Shown: in pieces, positions 10,185-18,469 of the stretch | Layout: every line of letters starts with the position of its first letter | How positions within the stretch are numbered: position 1 is the first letter of the stretch | Assembly (NCBI GenBank): GCA_947595635.1 | Contig: CANQEU010000014.1 | Location: 1 to 46,922 of the forward strand | Length of the DNA stretch: 46,922 bases | Reading direction: 5' to 3' | DNA from: an uncultured Clostridia bacterium | GTDB taxonomy: Bacteria > Bacillota > Clostridia > Oscillospirales > Acutalibacteraceae | Program-made: the position numbers and the translations under genes | The notes under the pieces: generated by a model | Database searches by the model: none | The model's input: only the letters and a program-made list of their open reading frames with translations | Told to the model about the DNA's origin: nothing

Positions 10185-11006
10185 TCAGGCTGTTTTCTTC
10201 GCCGACGCGGTGTGTGGCGCGTTTTTCTGTATTTTTACCGTATATTCAATATACTCGTCGTTTTCTTTTTTTAGCAGGGCGGCGTTTACACCGCTGTGCT
10301 TCATGGTTTCAATCGCTTTATTGATAGTGTTCATAAATATTCTTACGTCCTTAAACACTATTTTCGGGCGCTGCGCCGGCTTTTCTTCGATTTCACAAAG
10401 ATTTTTTATCATCTGCTCGGTTTGCGCGACGGACATATTATATTTGCCTGCTTTTTTAATGCAGTCAATTCTTTGCTTGCCCTCAAGCTTAATAAAAAGT
10501 CTGGCGTGACGCTCGGAAAGACCAAGCTGTAAAATCAAGTCCTGCTCCTCCTCCTCAAGCCTGAGAAGCCTGAGCTTGTTAGCAATGGTGCTTTGTGTTT
10601 TTCCAAGCTGTCTTGCAAGCTGCTCCTGCGTCATGCGGCAATCAAGCAGTATTTTTCTTATTGCCCTTGCCTGCTCGAACATATTAAGGTCGAGGCGCTG
10701 AAGGTTTTCAACAAGCGCAAAAACGGCGCTTTGCCTCTGAGAGCAGTTTATCACAACAGCCGGTATTTTTGTAAGCCCTGCCATAACACAGGCTCTAAGC
10801 CTTCTTTCGCCGGCAACAAGCTCATAGCCGTCGGGAGAAACCTTACGAACAATAATAGGCTGGATAAGACCGTTTACTTCGATGCTTGCAGCAAGCTTTA
10901 GCAGCTCTTCACGGTTAAAGTCCTCTCTCGGCTGAAAACGATTTTGGTTTATTTGCGAAATTGATAGATTTGTCAGTTTGTTTTCTTCTCTTGATTGAAA
11001 AAGCAA
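10185..11006 (-). CDS. noc: Second ParB-type protein, nucleoid-occlusion (Noc)-like
   Basis: This 273-residue ParB paralogue has the CTP-binding motif GERRLRAC (66-73) and a helix-turn-helix near 125-147 (TQEQLARQLGKTQSTIANKL). Its place directly after rsmG is the usual place of noc in Firmicutes. Noc binds NBS sites and the membrane and blocks division over the nucleoid. The N-terminus is only MLFQSREENK before the ParB fold, so the long amphipathic membrane helix of Bacillus Noc is short or missing. The start is TTG with GGAGG 9 bases upstream. The Noc role is inferred from position; it could be another ParB-like DNA-binding protein. Confidence 0.8.
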   Translation of the reverse strand: MLFQSREENKLTNLSISQINQNRFQPREDFNREELLKLAASIEVNGLIQPIIVRKVSPDGYELVAGERRLRACVMAGLTKIPAVVINCSQRQSAVFALVENLQRLDLNMFEQARAIRKILLDCRMTQEQLARQLGKTQSTIANKLRLLRLEEEEQDLILQLGLSERHARLFIKLEGKQRIDCIKKAGKYNMSVAQTEQMIKNLCEIEEKPAQRPKIVFKDVRIFMNTINKAIETMKHSGVNAALLKKENDEYIEYTVKIQKNAPHTASAKKTA

Positions 11007-11057
11007 CTGCCTGCACCTCCGTATATAAATTAATCAGCTTGTCCTTACAAGGCTATA

Positions 11058-11087
11058 ATAACAGGCTTATTCGTAATATTATGTCAA
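11058..11087 (-). promoter_or_regulatory. Possible promoter of the noc-like gene
   Basis: On the minus strand TTGACA (complement of 11082-11087) is followed after 18 bases by TGTTAT (complement of 11058-11063), a 4/6 -10 match. It lies between the rsmG terminator and the noc start. Confidence 0.5.
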
Positions 11088-11134
11088 AATATGGACGCAG
11101 GAAAAAATTTTTTCTGAAATATCGTTTTTAATAT

Positions 11135-11164
11135 AAAAAAACGGCGTTGCAGCGCAAGCCGTTT
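11135..11164 (-). terminator. Terminator of mnmE-mnmG-rsmG
   Basis: On the minus strand AAACGGC-TTGC pairs with GCAA-C-GCCGTTT around a GCT loop, then TTTT. It lies 31 bases after the rsmG stop. Confidence 0.88.
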
Positions 11165-11195
11165 GATATAAGTAATTTATTGCATTCAAAAATTT

Positions 11196-11906
11196 TTAAA
11201 GCGGCTTTTTATTTATTCTTGAGCCGCGGCGAGGATATTCCTCCGGAGTAAAGCCTGTTTTTCTTATAACCGCAAGCATTCTTTCACTGCCATCGGACAG
11301 TTTCAGGCTTACCCTTTTTTCAAGCTCAGCTCCAAGTGTTTTTATCGCGTTAAGGCTTTTATCCGTCTCGGCTTGTGCGTTTGCGCCCTTCATAGCTATA
11401 AACATTCCGCCTCTCTTCACAAACGGTATGCAGTATTCGCAGAGCACGGGCATTACCGCCACCGCCCTTGACACCGAAACGTCAAAGCCTTCTCTGAAGT
11501 CCTTTTCTCGCGCGGCGTCCTCGGCTCTCATATGTATAAGCCTTACGTCTAATTTAAGCTCCCTTGCCGCCGCTTCCAAAAACACAAGTCTTTTATTAAG
11601 ACTGTCAAGCAGAGTGAATTTAAGGTCCGGTCTCACAATAGCAAGAGGTATCGCGGGAAAGCCCGCGCCTGTTCCAACGTCGATAATTGACGAATTTTTC
11701 GGTATATCCGTATATATAGCAGGCGTAATGCTGTCGTAAAAATGCTTTACGGCGATTTCTTCGCTGTCGGTTATTGCCGTAAGGTTCATTTTGCTGTTCC
11801 ATTCAAGCAGCAGTTTTTCAAATATATCAAGCTTTTTAATTTGCTCGCCGTCTAAGGCAAATCCGCTTTTCTTTGTAAGCTCCGCTGTAAGCTGTGCGCT
11901 TGTCAT
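11196..11906 (-). CDS. rsmG: 16S rRNA (guanine-N7)-methyltransferase RsmG
   Basis: Methylates G527 (E. coli numbering) of 16S rRNA with S-adenosylmethionine; loss gives low-level streptomycin resistance. The 236 residues contain the family entry WNSKMNLTAI and the SAM motif IIDVGTGAGFPAIPLAI (about 74-90). The conserved DSLNKRLVFLE and RAVA segments follow. A short basic tail (PRRGSRINKKPL) is typical of Firmicutes members. It starts 4 bases after mnmG and ends the operon. Confidence 0.96.
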   Translation of the reverse strand: MTSAQLTAELTKKSGFALDGEQIKKLDIFEKLLLEWNSKMNLTAITDSEEIAVKHFYDSITPAIYTDIPKNSSIIDVGTGAGFPAIPLAIVRPDLKFTLLDSLNKRLVFLEAAARELKLDVRLIHMRAEDAAREKDFREGFDVSVSRAVAVMPVLCEYCIPFVKRGGMFIAMKGANAQAETDKSLNAIKTLGAELEKRVSLKLSDGSERMLAVIRKTGFTPEEYPRRGSRINKKPL

Positions 11907-11910
11907 GTCA

Positions 11911-13782
11911 TCAATCCTTCTTCTGCTGTGAAAGCCAAATTATAAGCACAGATATATCCGCCGGACTAACTCCGCTTATTCTTGAGGCTTGACCAAGATT
12001 TTGCGGCTTTATTTTGTTCAGCTTCTCCTGCGCCTCAAGCCGCAGTCCGGAAATACTGCTGTAATCAACATTTTTCGGCAAAATCCTGCCCTCAAGACGG
12101 CGCATCTGCTCAATTTGCGCCTCCTGCCGCTTTATATAGCCCTCGTATTTTACCTCTGTTTCAACCTGCTCAAATATGTTCGGGTCAATGCTCGGCCTTT
12201 CGGTGTCTATCTCCTTAAGCGCCTCATAGCCAAGCTGCGGTCTTTTAATAAGCTCAATCAGCCTTATGCCTGTGCTGATTGGAGATGTTTCATGTGAAAC
12301 AAGTATTTCATTCAGCCTTTCGCTCGGCGCAATTACTGTTTTTTTAAGTCTGTTATATTCATTTTTCTTGTTTTTCTGCTTTTCATTAAAGCGTTTCCAT
12401 CTGTCGTCGGAAATAAGCCCTATATCCCTGCCGAGCGGAGTCAATCTGGAATCGGCGTTATCCTGCCTTAGTATAAGCCTGTATTCGCTGCGTGAGGTCA
12501 TCATTCTGTACGGGTCGGAAACACCCTTTGTAACAAGATCGTCTATAAGCGTTCCTATATACGAGCTTGCTCTGTCAAGTATAAACGGCTTTTTCCCTTT
12601 TACCTTTAAAGCGGCGTTTATGCCGGCTATCAAGCCTTGAGCCGCAGCCTCCTCATAGCCGGAGCTTCCGTTGAACTGTCCTGCGCCGTAAAGGCAGGAA
12701 TAATCCGTAAATTCAAGAGTAGCGTCCAGCTGAAGCGGATCTATACAGTCATACTCGATAGCATATGCGCTGCGCATAATCAGCGCATTTTCAAGGCCCT
12801 TTATCGTATGGTAAAACTCAATTTGAACATCCTCCGGCAAAGAGGACGACATTCCCTGTATATACATTTCCTCGGTGTCAATGCCGCAAGGCTCAATAAA
12901 CAGCTGATGCCTCGGTTTATCGCTGAATCTGACGATTTTATCCTCTATGCTTGGGCAATATCTCGGCCCTACACCCTCTATTTTTCCGCCGTACAGGGGA
13001 GAGCGGTGAATGTTTTTAAGTATTATTTCCTTTGTTTTTTCGTTTGTATAGCTTATATGGCAGACAGCCTTGTTCTCGCCAAGCTCTTCGGTGTCATAAG
13101 AAAACGGTACAGGCGGTTCGTCGCCCGTCTGAACCTCAAGCTGAGAAAAATCGACAGAGCTTTTAAGCACCCTTGCCGGCGTACCTGTTTTAAAGCGCCT
13201 TGTTGAAATTCCTAGCCTTCTTATAGACTCGCCGAGAAACGACGCGGGAAAAATTCCGTCCGGGCCGCTCTCGAAGGATACGTCGCCGATATATATTTTT
13301 CCGCCGAGAAACGTGCCGGTCGCTATAATAACAGCCCTGCATTCAAATTCGGCATTCATTCTTGTTTGCAGCTTCCAATTATCGTTAAAGCGCTCAATAG
13401 AAACAATTTCAGCCTGACGCAAATCAAGATTTTTTTGCAGCTCAAGCTTGTGCTTCATAACGGAGGAGTATTTTCTTCTGTCTATCTGCGCTCTGAGAGA
13501 GTGGACAGCCGGCCCTTTTCCTTTGTTAAGCATTCTCATCTGCAAAAAGCACTCGTCGGCGGTTTTTCCCATCTCTCCGCCAAGAGCGTCTATTTCACGC
13601 ACAAGATGTCCCTTTGCCGTTCCGCCTATTGACGGATTACACGGGCAATTTCCAACTGCGTCCATATTTATGGTAAAGACAGCGGTTTTACATCCGAGCC
13701 TTGCGGCTGCAAGCCCTGCCTCTATTCCGGCGTGACCGGCGCCGATAACCGCGACGTCATATTTACCAGCATAATAACCCAT
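11911..13782 (-). CDS. mnmG: tRNA uridine-34 5-carboxymethylaminomethyl enzyme MnmG
   Basis: FAD-dependent partner of MnmE that installs the cmnm5 group on wobble uridine 34 of several tRNAs. The 623-residue protein opens with the dinucleotide fold VIGAGHAGIEAG. CNPSIGGTAKGHLVREIDALGG and YCPSIEDKI are family signatures, followed by the C-terminal helical MnmE-binding domain. A TTG at 13788 is also in frame, but AAGGAGC lies only 3 bases before it and 9 bases before the ATG at 13782, so the ATG is chosen. A parS-like sequence is embedded near the 3' half. Confidence 0.97.
   Translation of the reverse strand: MGYYAGKYDVAVIGAGHAGIEAGLAAARLGCKTAVFTINMDAVGNCPCNPSIGGTAKGHLVREIDALGGEMGKTADECFLQMRMLNKGKGPAVHSLRAQIDRRKYSSVMKHKLELQKNLDLRQAEIVSIERFNDNWKLQTRMNAEFECRAVIIATGTFLGGKIYIGDVSFESGPDGIFPASFLGESIRRLGISTRRFKTGTPARVLKSSVDFSQLEVQTGDEPPVPFSYDTEELGENKAVCHISYTNEKTKEIILKNIHRSPLYGGKIEGVGPRYCPSIEDKIVRFSDKPRHQLFIEPCGIDTEEMYIQGMSSSLPEDVQIEFYHTIKGLENALIMRSAYAIEYDCIDPLQLDATLEFTDYSCLYGAGQFNGSSGYEEAAAQGLIAGINAALKVKGKKPFILDRASSYIGTLIDDLVTKGVSDPYRMMTSRSEYRLILRQDNADSRLTPLGRDIGLISDDRWKRFNEKQKNKKNEYNRLKKTVIAPSERLNEILVSHETSPISTGIRLIELIKRPQLGYEALKEIDTERPSIDPNIFEQVETEVKYEGYIKRQEAQIEQMRRLEGRILPKNVDYSSISGLRLEAQEKLNKIKPQNLGQASRISGVSPADISVLIIWLSQQKKD
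12286..12301. promoter_or_regulatory. parS-like site inside mnmG
   Basis: TGTTTCATGTGAAACA matches the parS consensus at 15 of 16 positions; only the central CACGTG is CATGTG. It lies within mnmG about 7.6 kb from the dnaA-dnaN gap, inside the zone where parS sites normally cluster. Confidence 0.85.
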
Positions 13783-13800
13783 AAACAATTGCTCCTTAAA

Positions 13801-15168
13801 TTATTTTCCAACGCAGAATGTTTCAAAAACAGTGTCAATAACCGCGTCCGAAGCCTTTTTGCCCGTAATGCCGAGCAGACAGTCAACAGCGTCCTGAAGT
13901 GCGACCGAAACAGCGTCAAGTCCGAACCCGTCGCGCAGAGCGGAGATGCAGTCGTCAACTGAGGACGCCGCGTTTTTCACCTGAAGAAGCTGACGTTCGT
14001 TGGCAACGAGCGGCTGTGACGGGTTAAAATTCCCCGTACCGCAGATTTTTTCAACATTTTCAACCAGCGATGTTAATCCGTCGCCGCTTTTGGCAGACAA
14101 TTCAACAACATTCGGAATATATTTTTTTATATCGTCAAGCTCAGTAAGCCTGCCCTTATCGCTTTTGTTTACTACGGCAATCGCCGGAATATCGCCAATT
14201 TTCTCAAGCAGGCTTATATCCTCGCTGTCAATAGGCAACGAGCCGTCGAACACGGCGATAATAAGTCCGCACCGTTCAAGCCTCTGCTTTGTCCTTTCAA
14301 CGCCTATTTTTTCGACAATATTCTCGGTTTTCCTCAGACCTGCCGTGTCGGAAAGCCTTAAAATAACATTCCCGACCAAAACGGTTTCCTCAATTATATC
14401 TCTTGTCGTACCCGGTACATCCGTAACTATTGATTTTTCACAGCCCGAAAGCAGGTTCATCAAGGTGGATTTGCCAACGTTCGGCTTTCCTATTATAAGC
14501 GTGTCTATGCCCTGAGTCACGGCTCTTCCAGCGTCATAGCCCGATATAAGCGCATTTAAATCGGATTTTGCCGCTTCAAAAGCCGCTAAAAGCTTTTCAT
14601 CCTCAACCTCGGGAACATCCTCCTCAGGGAAATCCACCCATGCCGATATATGCGCCGCAATATCTATCAAGCAAGAGCTTATAGCGTCAATTTTTTTACT
14701 GAGGCTGCCCTCCTTGCAGCTAAGGGCAGCTCTTGCGGCGGTCTTACTCTGAGCCGAGATTATATTCATTACAGCCTCAGCCTCTGTAAGATCAAGCTTG
14801 CCGTTTAAAAAGGCTCTTTTTGTAAATTCGCCGGCCGCGGCAGGTATTGCTCCGGCATTTAACACAGCTCTAAGCACCTGCCCCGTTATGTATACTCCTC
14901 CGTGACAGGAAAGCTCTACCACGTTTTCTCCCGTATAGCTGTGCGGCGCTCTGAAAACAAGCGCCACAGCCTCGTCTAATTTTTCACCGCCGTCATAAAT
15001 ATATCCGAATCCGGCGCTGTAGCCGTTATATTCACAAAGCGATTTTCCGTTTATTCCCTTAAACACCTTGTCTGCGATAAAAATCGCATCGTCTCCGCTT
15101 ATTCTTATAACGCCGATACCGCCCGCGCCCTGCGCGGTTGATATTGCGGCAATAGTTGTAGAGTTCAT
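13801..15168 (-). CDS. mnmE: tRNA modification GTPase MnmE (TrmE)
   Basis: GTPase half of the MnmEG wobble-uridine modification complex. The 455 residues show the N-terminal tetrahydrofolate-binding domain (MNSTTIAAISTAQGAGG...) and a helical domain. The inserted G domain has P-loop GKPNVGKST (227-235), switch DVPGTTRD and NKSD. The invariant C-terminal motif FCVGK contains Cys452. It is first in the mnmE-mnmG-rsmG operon, 13 bases before the mnmG-side stop codon spacing, with its own promoter at 15187-15216. Confidence 0.97.
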   Translation of the reverse strand: MNSTTIAAISTAQGAGGIGVIRISGDDAIFIADKVFKGINGKSLCEYNGYSAGFGYIYDGGEKLDEAVALVFRAPHSYTGENVVELSCHGGVYITGQVLRAVLNAGAIPAAAGEFTKRAFLNGKLDLTEAEAVMNIISAQSKTAARAALSCKEGSLSKKIDAISSCLIDIAAHISAWVDFPEEDVPEVEDEKLLAAFEAAKSDLNALISGYDAGRAVTQGIDTLIIGKPNVGKSTLMNLLSGCEKSIVTDVPGTTRDIIEETVLVGNVILRLSDTAGLRKTENIVEKIGVERTKQRLERCGLIIAVFDGSLPIDSEDISLLEKIGDIPAIAVVNKSDKGRLTELDDIKKYIPNVVELSAKSGDGLTSLVENVEKICGTGNFNPSQPLVANERQLLQVKNAASSVDDCISALRDGFGLDAVSVALQDAVDCLLGITGKKASDAVIDTVFETFCVGK

Positions 15169-15186
15169 TTCTTATCATCTCCGGAT

Positions 15187-15216
15187 ATTTTAAATACAAA
15201 ATACCTGCTCTGTCAA
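15187..15216 (-). promoter_or_regulatory. Promoter of mnmE-mnmG-rsmG
   Basis: On the minus strand TTGACA (complement of 15211-15216) is followed after 18 bases by TAAAAT (complement of 15187-15192). The mnmE ATG is 19 bases beyond the -10 box, giving a very short leader. Confidence 0.7.
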
Positions 15217-15250
15217 TTAAAATAAGGCGGGCTTAAATTAAGAAATCCGC

Positions 15251-15286
15251 AAAAAAAGCAGGGCTTGCGCTTGACAATCCCTGCTT
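15251..15286 (-). terminator. Terminator of the rnpA-khpB operon
   Basis: AAGCAGGG (15256-15263) pairs perfectly with CCCTGCTT (15279-15286). On the minus strand the stem is followed by seven T. It lies 11 bases after the khpB stop. Confidence 0.88.
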
Positions 15287-15296
15287 AAAGCTTCTA

Positions 15297-16136
15297 TCAT
15301 TCTTCCTCTGCGCCGGTTTTCTTCGGTACGGTTATTTTTCCGTAAAGAGAGTAGCTTCCGCCCTCGTTTATCGGCTCTCTTTCAACACTGCCTGACGCGG
15401 CGTCGGTTTTTTGCTCCGCAGGCTTTGAATAGCCTCTCCTGTTGCCGTTATATCCGCCTCTTTTATTATTTCTTCTGTGTCCGTTGTTATAATTCCTTCT
15501 CGGCGGATTTTTAGGGTCTATGCCTATTACAACATGGCGGCTTATGCTTTCGCCTTCACTCCACGAAACAGCGCCGTTGACGCCCTGTACCGCAGTGTGA
15601 ATAATTCTTCTTTCATATGGATTCATCGGCTCAAGCGATACGTTTCTTCCTGTTTTTATAGCCTTAAACGCAAGCTTTCTTCCAAGAATCTGTAAAGTTT
15701 TTTCTCTCTTTTCTCTGTAATTGCCGGTATTTATCGTAATTCTGAAATAGTTGTTGTCAACGTGATTTGCTACCAATCCCGCAAGATACTGAATAGCGTC
15801 CAGAGTTTCTCCTCTTCTGCCTATAACGGCTCCGACATCCTCGCCCTCAAGGTCGATCTGAGCGCCGTTTTCAATTTCGCTGACATTTACGCTTATAGAA
15901 TCAAAATCCATAGCCTTAAGAATATTTTTAACATATTCCGCCGCAACATCAGCCGGAGAAACTTTTATAAATGCTTTTACCTTTGCCGGACTTCCGCCGA
16001 AAATACCAAATTTCTTCTTAATCGGTCTTTCAATAATTTCAAAATCCGCCTCGTGTGATTCTACTCCAAGCTGCTTGCAGGCATCTTCAAGCGCCTCCTG
16101 CTCGGTCTCTCCAATACCGATTGCTTCTTTTAACAC
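15297..16136 (-). CDS. khpB: RNA-binding protein KhpB (Jag/EloR)
   Basis: Jag-type RNA-binding protein; in streptococci it forms a complex with KhpA and affects cell elongation and many transcripts. An N-terminal Jag domain is followed by a KH domain with GxxG loop IGRRGE and an R3H domain (NPYERRIIHTAVQ ... SRHVVIG). The tail is rich in R, G, N and Y (RRNYNNGHRRNNKRGGYNG) and is longer than in Bacillus. A TTG-initiated frame begins at 16151, but it overlaps the ribosome site itself (GGAGG, 16145-16149). The GTG at 16134-16136 is 8 bases after it and is preferred (279 residues). It is last in the rnpA-yidD-yidC-khpB operon. Confidence 0.93.
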   Translation of the reverse strand: MLKEAIGIGETEQEALEDACKQLGVESHEADFEIIERPIKKKFGIFGGSPAKVKAFIKVSPADVAAEYVKNILKAMDFDSISVNVSEIENGAQIDLEGEDVGAVIGRRGETLDAIQYLAGLVANHVDNNYFRITINTGNYREKREKTLQILGRKLAFKAIKTGRNVSLEPMNPYERRIIHTAVQGVNGAVSWSEGESISRHVVIGIDPKNPPRRNYNNGHRRNNKRGGYNGNRRGYSKPAEQKTDAASGSVEREPINEGGSYSLYGKITVPKKTGAEEE

Positions 16137-16165
16137 AATTTGCACCTCCAAAAAATATATACCTT

Positions 16166-17197
16166 TTATTTCTTCCTTCCGCTTTTCTTTTTAGCAGAAT
16201 TGTTTTTTGACTTATTATTATTTACCGCTTCTGAATTTCTTACTCTCGGATTATATTCATATTTGACGTTCTTTTCATTAAGCTGTAAAAGAGAAACCCT
16301 TTGAGCCTCGGATTTTGCATTCATAATATCAACATTATAGAATTTTTGCAGCAGGAGAGTCTGCGCAAGACCGAGAAGAGTTGAAATTATCCAATAATAG
16401 CCTACAGCCGCAGGTACGGAATATGAAATATACACACTGAACAGAGGCATTATAAGAAAAGCGAATTTCATACAGCCTGCCTGCTTCTGACCTGTGTTTT
16501 TCTGCTGAAATCTCATTGTTATAAGCTGCGTTACAAGTGATGACACAAGACAAAGCACAGGAATCAGAATAAGTATGTTTGTAAACGGATTCAATCCGCC
16601 CTCGCTCGGTCTGCCGAGCAAATCAAGCCCAAAAAGATTACAGCTTGAGCCAAATTCCTGAATTTGAGAAATTTCAGAGCCGTTAAAGCCGTTAGCCTTT
16701 AAAAAGCCGACGCCCTCGTTCGATTGTGAAAGCTTAAGAATTTCTATTTGTCCGTAAAAATTGTTAAAGCTCGTTCCTATTCCGGGCAGCGTATTTAAAT
16801 ATGAAATACAGTTGTTTACCTTATCTGCCGCAAGATGTATTGTATTTGTAAGCGGATTTATAACAGAATAATAAACGCCGAGCAAAAGAATCATAGGCAA
16901 AAGCATTGTGGTAAGACAGCCGCTTGTCGGGCTTATACCCTCTTTTTCATACAGCTTTTGCATTTCCTCGTTCATTTTTACTCTGTCATTGCCGTATTTT
17001 TCTCTCAGCTCCGTTTGCTTTGCAGCCATACGGGCGTTTTTCGCCATATTTTTCTGCTGCTTGATAGAGGTAGGGAATACTATAGCCTTAATTATAATGG
17101 TGAATAAAATTATTGCCCACGCATAATTTCTCACTATCATAAAGCAGAAATAAAGCACATATCCGAGCAGGCTGCCTATAAAGTTAAATATGTCCAT
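16166..17197 (-). CDS. yidC: Membrane protein insertase YidC/Oxa1
   Basis: Inserts and folds membrane proteins alone or with SecYEG. The 343-residue protein has the Gram-positive layout of five membrane segments and no large outer domain. The cytoplasmic hairpin (KNMAKNARMAAKQTELREKY) lies between segments 1 and 2. The basic groove residue, usually Arg, is Lys37 in FTIIIKAIVFP. The tail (about 310-343) is Lys/Asn-rich, as expected for ribosome contact. GGAGG lies 14 bases before the ATG, longer than usual, with no better in-frame start. Confidence 0.96.
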   Translation of the reverse strand: MDIFNFIGSLLGYVLYFCFMIVRNYAWAIILFTIIIKAIVFPTSIKQQKNMAKNARMAAKQTELREKYGNDRVKMNEEMQKLYEKEGISPTSGCLTTMLLPMILLLGVYYSVINPLTNTIHLAADKVNNCISYLNTLPGIGTSFNNFYGQIEILKLSQSNEGVGFLKANGFNGSEISQIQEFGSSCNLFGLDLLGRPSEGGLNPFTNILILIPVLCLVSSLVTQLITMRFQQKNTGQKQAGCMKFAFLIMPLFSVYISYSVPAAVGYYWIISTLLGLAQTLLLQKFYNVDIMNAKSEAQRVSLLQLNEKNVKYEYNPRVRNSEAVNNNKSKNNSAKKKSGRKK

Positions 17198-17218
17198 ATA
17201 ATAGGTTGCGACCTCCTG

Positions 17219-17452
17219 TTATTTACATTCCTTTGACCTTTTTTCCGGAACAGGGTCATATCCGCCCCTGCAAAAGGGATTACATCGCAAAATGCGCCAT
17301 AAAGCCATAAATCCGCCTTTAAACGCTCCAAACCGAGTAATCGCTTCAAGCGCATATTGAGAGCAGCTTGGAACAAAGCGGCAGCAGGGCTTTTTTCTTG
17401 GTGAAATATTTTTTTGATAAAATCTGATAAGCCAAATCAGCGGACGCTTCAT
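17219..17452 (-). CDS. yidD: Membrane protein insertion efficiency factor YidD
   Basis: This 77-residue protein carries the family signature [21 protein letters not shown] followed by SQYALEAI and the [14 protein letters not shown] segment with paired cysteines. It helps YidC-dependent insertion. The ATG shares one base with the rnpA stop codon (TAATG), indicating translational coupling. Confidence 0.95.
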   Translation of the reverse strand: MKRPLIWLIRFYQKNISPRKKPCCRFVPSCSQYALEAITRFGAFKGGFMALWRILRCNPFCRGGYDPVPEKRSKECK

Positions 17453-17784
17453 TACAAAACACCCGCTCTTTTCAGCTGCTTATTCATACAGTCAGCAATA
17501 TCGGTGCTTTTTACATACGAGGTTTTTGTCCTTGAAACAAAAACAAAATCATATCCCGGCGGAACATTTTTTGATACCTGATCAAAGGCGGCTTTAATAA
17601 TTCTTCTTGACCTGTTTCGCTGCACTGCGTTTCCTGTTTTTTTCCCTGTTGTTATTCCGTATCTTATATTTTTATTTCTGTTTTTCATTACATAAATAAC
17701 CAAAATGGGCGAAACAAATGAATTTCCCATTCTATACATTCTTCTGTAATCTCTGTTTTCTTTAAATTTGACAATTTCCGCCAT
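17452..17784 (-). CDS. rnpA: Ribonuclease P protein component
   Basis: Protein subunit of RNase P, which matures tRNA 5' ends. The 110-residue basic protein has the RNR signature in [13 protein letters not shown] and the early [10 protein letters not shown] segment. It follows rpmH with a terminator between them, as in many Firmicutes, so partial read-through or a weak unseen promoter must serve it. The ribosome site AGGCGG is modest. Confidence 0.96.
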   Translation of the reverse strand: MAEIVKFKENRDYRRMYRMGNSFVSPILVIYVMKNRNKNIRYGITTGKKTGNAVQRNRSRRIIKAAFDQVSKNVPPGYDFVFVSRTKTSYVKSTDIADCMNKQLKRAGVL

Positions 17785-17866
17785 AAAAAAACCGCCTAAG
17801 CAAACAGTTAATATACATAATAATAAATACGAAATACCTGAAAACCGAAAATAAAATTAAGGGAAG

Positions 17867-17896
17867 CAAAAAAAAGACCACAATTAAGTGGTCTCA
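17867..17896 (-). terminator. Terminator/attenuator between rpmH and rnpA
   Basis: AGACCAC (17875-17881) pairs with GTGGTCT (17888-17894). On the minus strand an eight-T tract follows. It starts 5 bases after the rpmH stop and probably adjusts the L34 to RnpA ratio. Confidence 0.88.
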
Positions 17897-17899
17897 ATT

Positions 17900-18034
17900 T
17901 TAGTAAGACAACTTTTTTCTTCCCTTTGCTCTTCTTCGAGCCAAAACCTTGCGGCCGTTTGAATCAGACATTCTCTTTCTGAAGCCGTGCTCCTTTTTTC
18001 TGTGGAGCTTTTTAGGCTGATATGTTCTCAGCAT
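17900..18034 (-). CDS. rpmH: Large ribosomal subunit protein bL34
   Basis: This 44-residue highly basic protein begins [20 protein letters not shown] and ends [10 protein letters not shown]. The RTYQP start and HGFRKRM core are diagnostic of L34. The ATG follows GAAAGGAGGG. It is the minus-strand neighbour of dnaA, the canonical Firmicutes position, and has its own strong promoter. Confidence 0.97.
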   Translation of the reverse strand: MLRTYQPKKLHRKKEHGFRKRMSDSNGRKVLARRRAKGRKKLSY

Positions 18035-18073
18035 AGAAAACCCTCCTTTCGGGTATTAACCTTGCAATTTAGC

Positions 18074-18102
18074 ATTATAACGTAAATATGTAAAATCGTC
18101 AA
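18074..18102 (-). promoter_or_regulatory. Promoter of rpmH
   Basis: On the minus strand TTGACG (complement of 18097-18102) is followed after 17 bases by TATAAT (complement of 18074-18079). The rpmH ATG is 39 bases downstream. Confidence 0.85.
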
Positions 18103-18317
18103 CACTTATTTTTCCTGTTTTTTTCCTTTTACTCAACCTATTTATATTATTTATCTTCACAAAATTTTTAACTCCTTATTTTTTATCAATATATTGTATA
18201 TATTAAATCTTACATACACAAATTTTAAATTTATTAAAATAAAATTACATAAAAATTTTCTCGATTTTTTTTCAAATCTTTCAAATAGTCGAATTTTGCG
18301 TATTTAAAATAAAAACA

Positions 18318-18346
18318 TTGCCTAAAATAAAAAAATATGTTAAAAT
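18318..18346 (+). promoter_or_regulatory. Putative dnaA promoter in the rpmH-dnaA gap
   Basis: TTGCCT (18318-18323), a 17-base spacer and TAAAAT (18341-18346) preceded by TGt (extended -10). The leader to dnaA is about 117 bases. The whole gap 18035-18469 is extremely AT-rich. Apart from this and the rpmH promoter I see only one near-match to a DnaA box (TTATCAATA, 18183-18191). Confidence 0.6.
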
Positions 18347-18469
18347 AAATTGATAGTCAGAATGGGGAAGAAGTGTAATTTAACATTTTAAATTTTAAAT
18401 ATGCTTTACTTAAAAATACTTCATTTGAATTAAAATAACTAAAATACGTATAAATTTAGGGGGATAAAA

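Noticed and set aside
16149-16151. TTG as start codon of khpB
   Set aside because: This TTG is part of the GGAGG ribosome site. The GTG at 16134-16136 has normal spacing and fits the family N-terminus.
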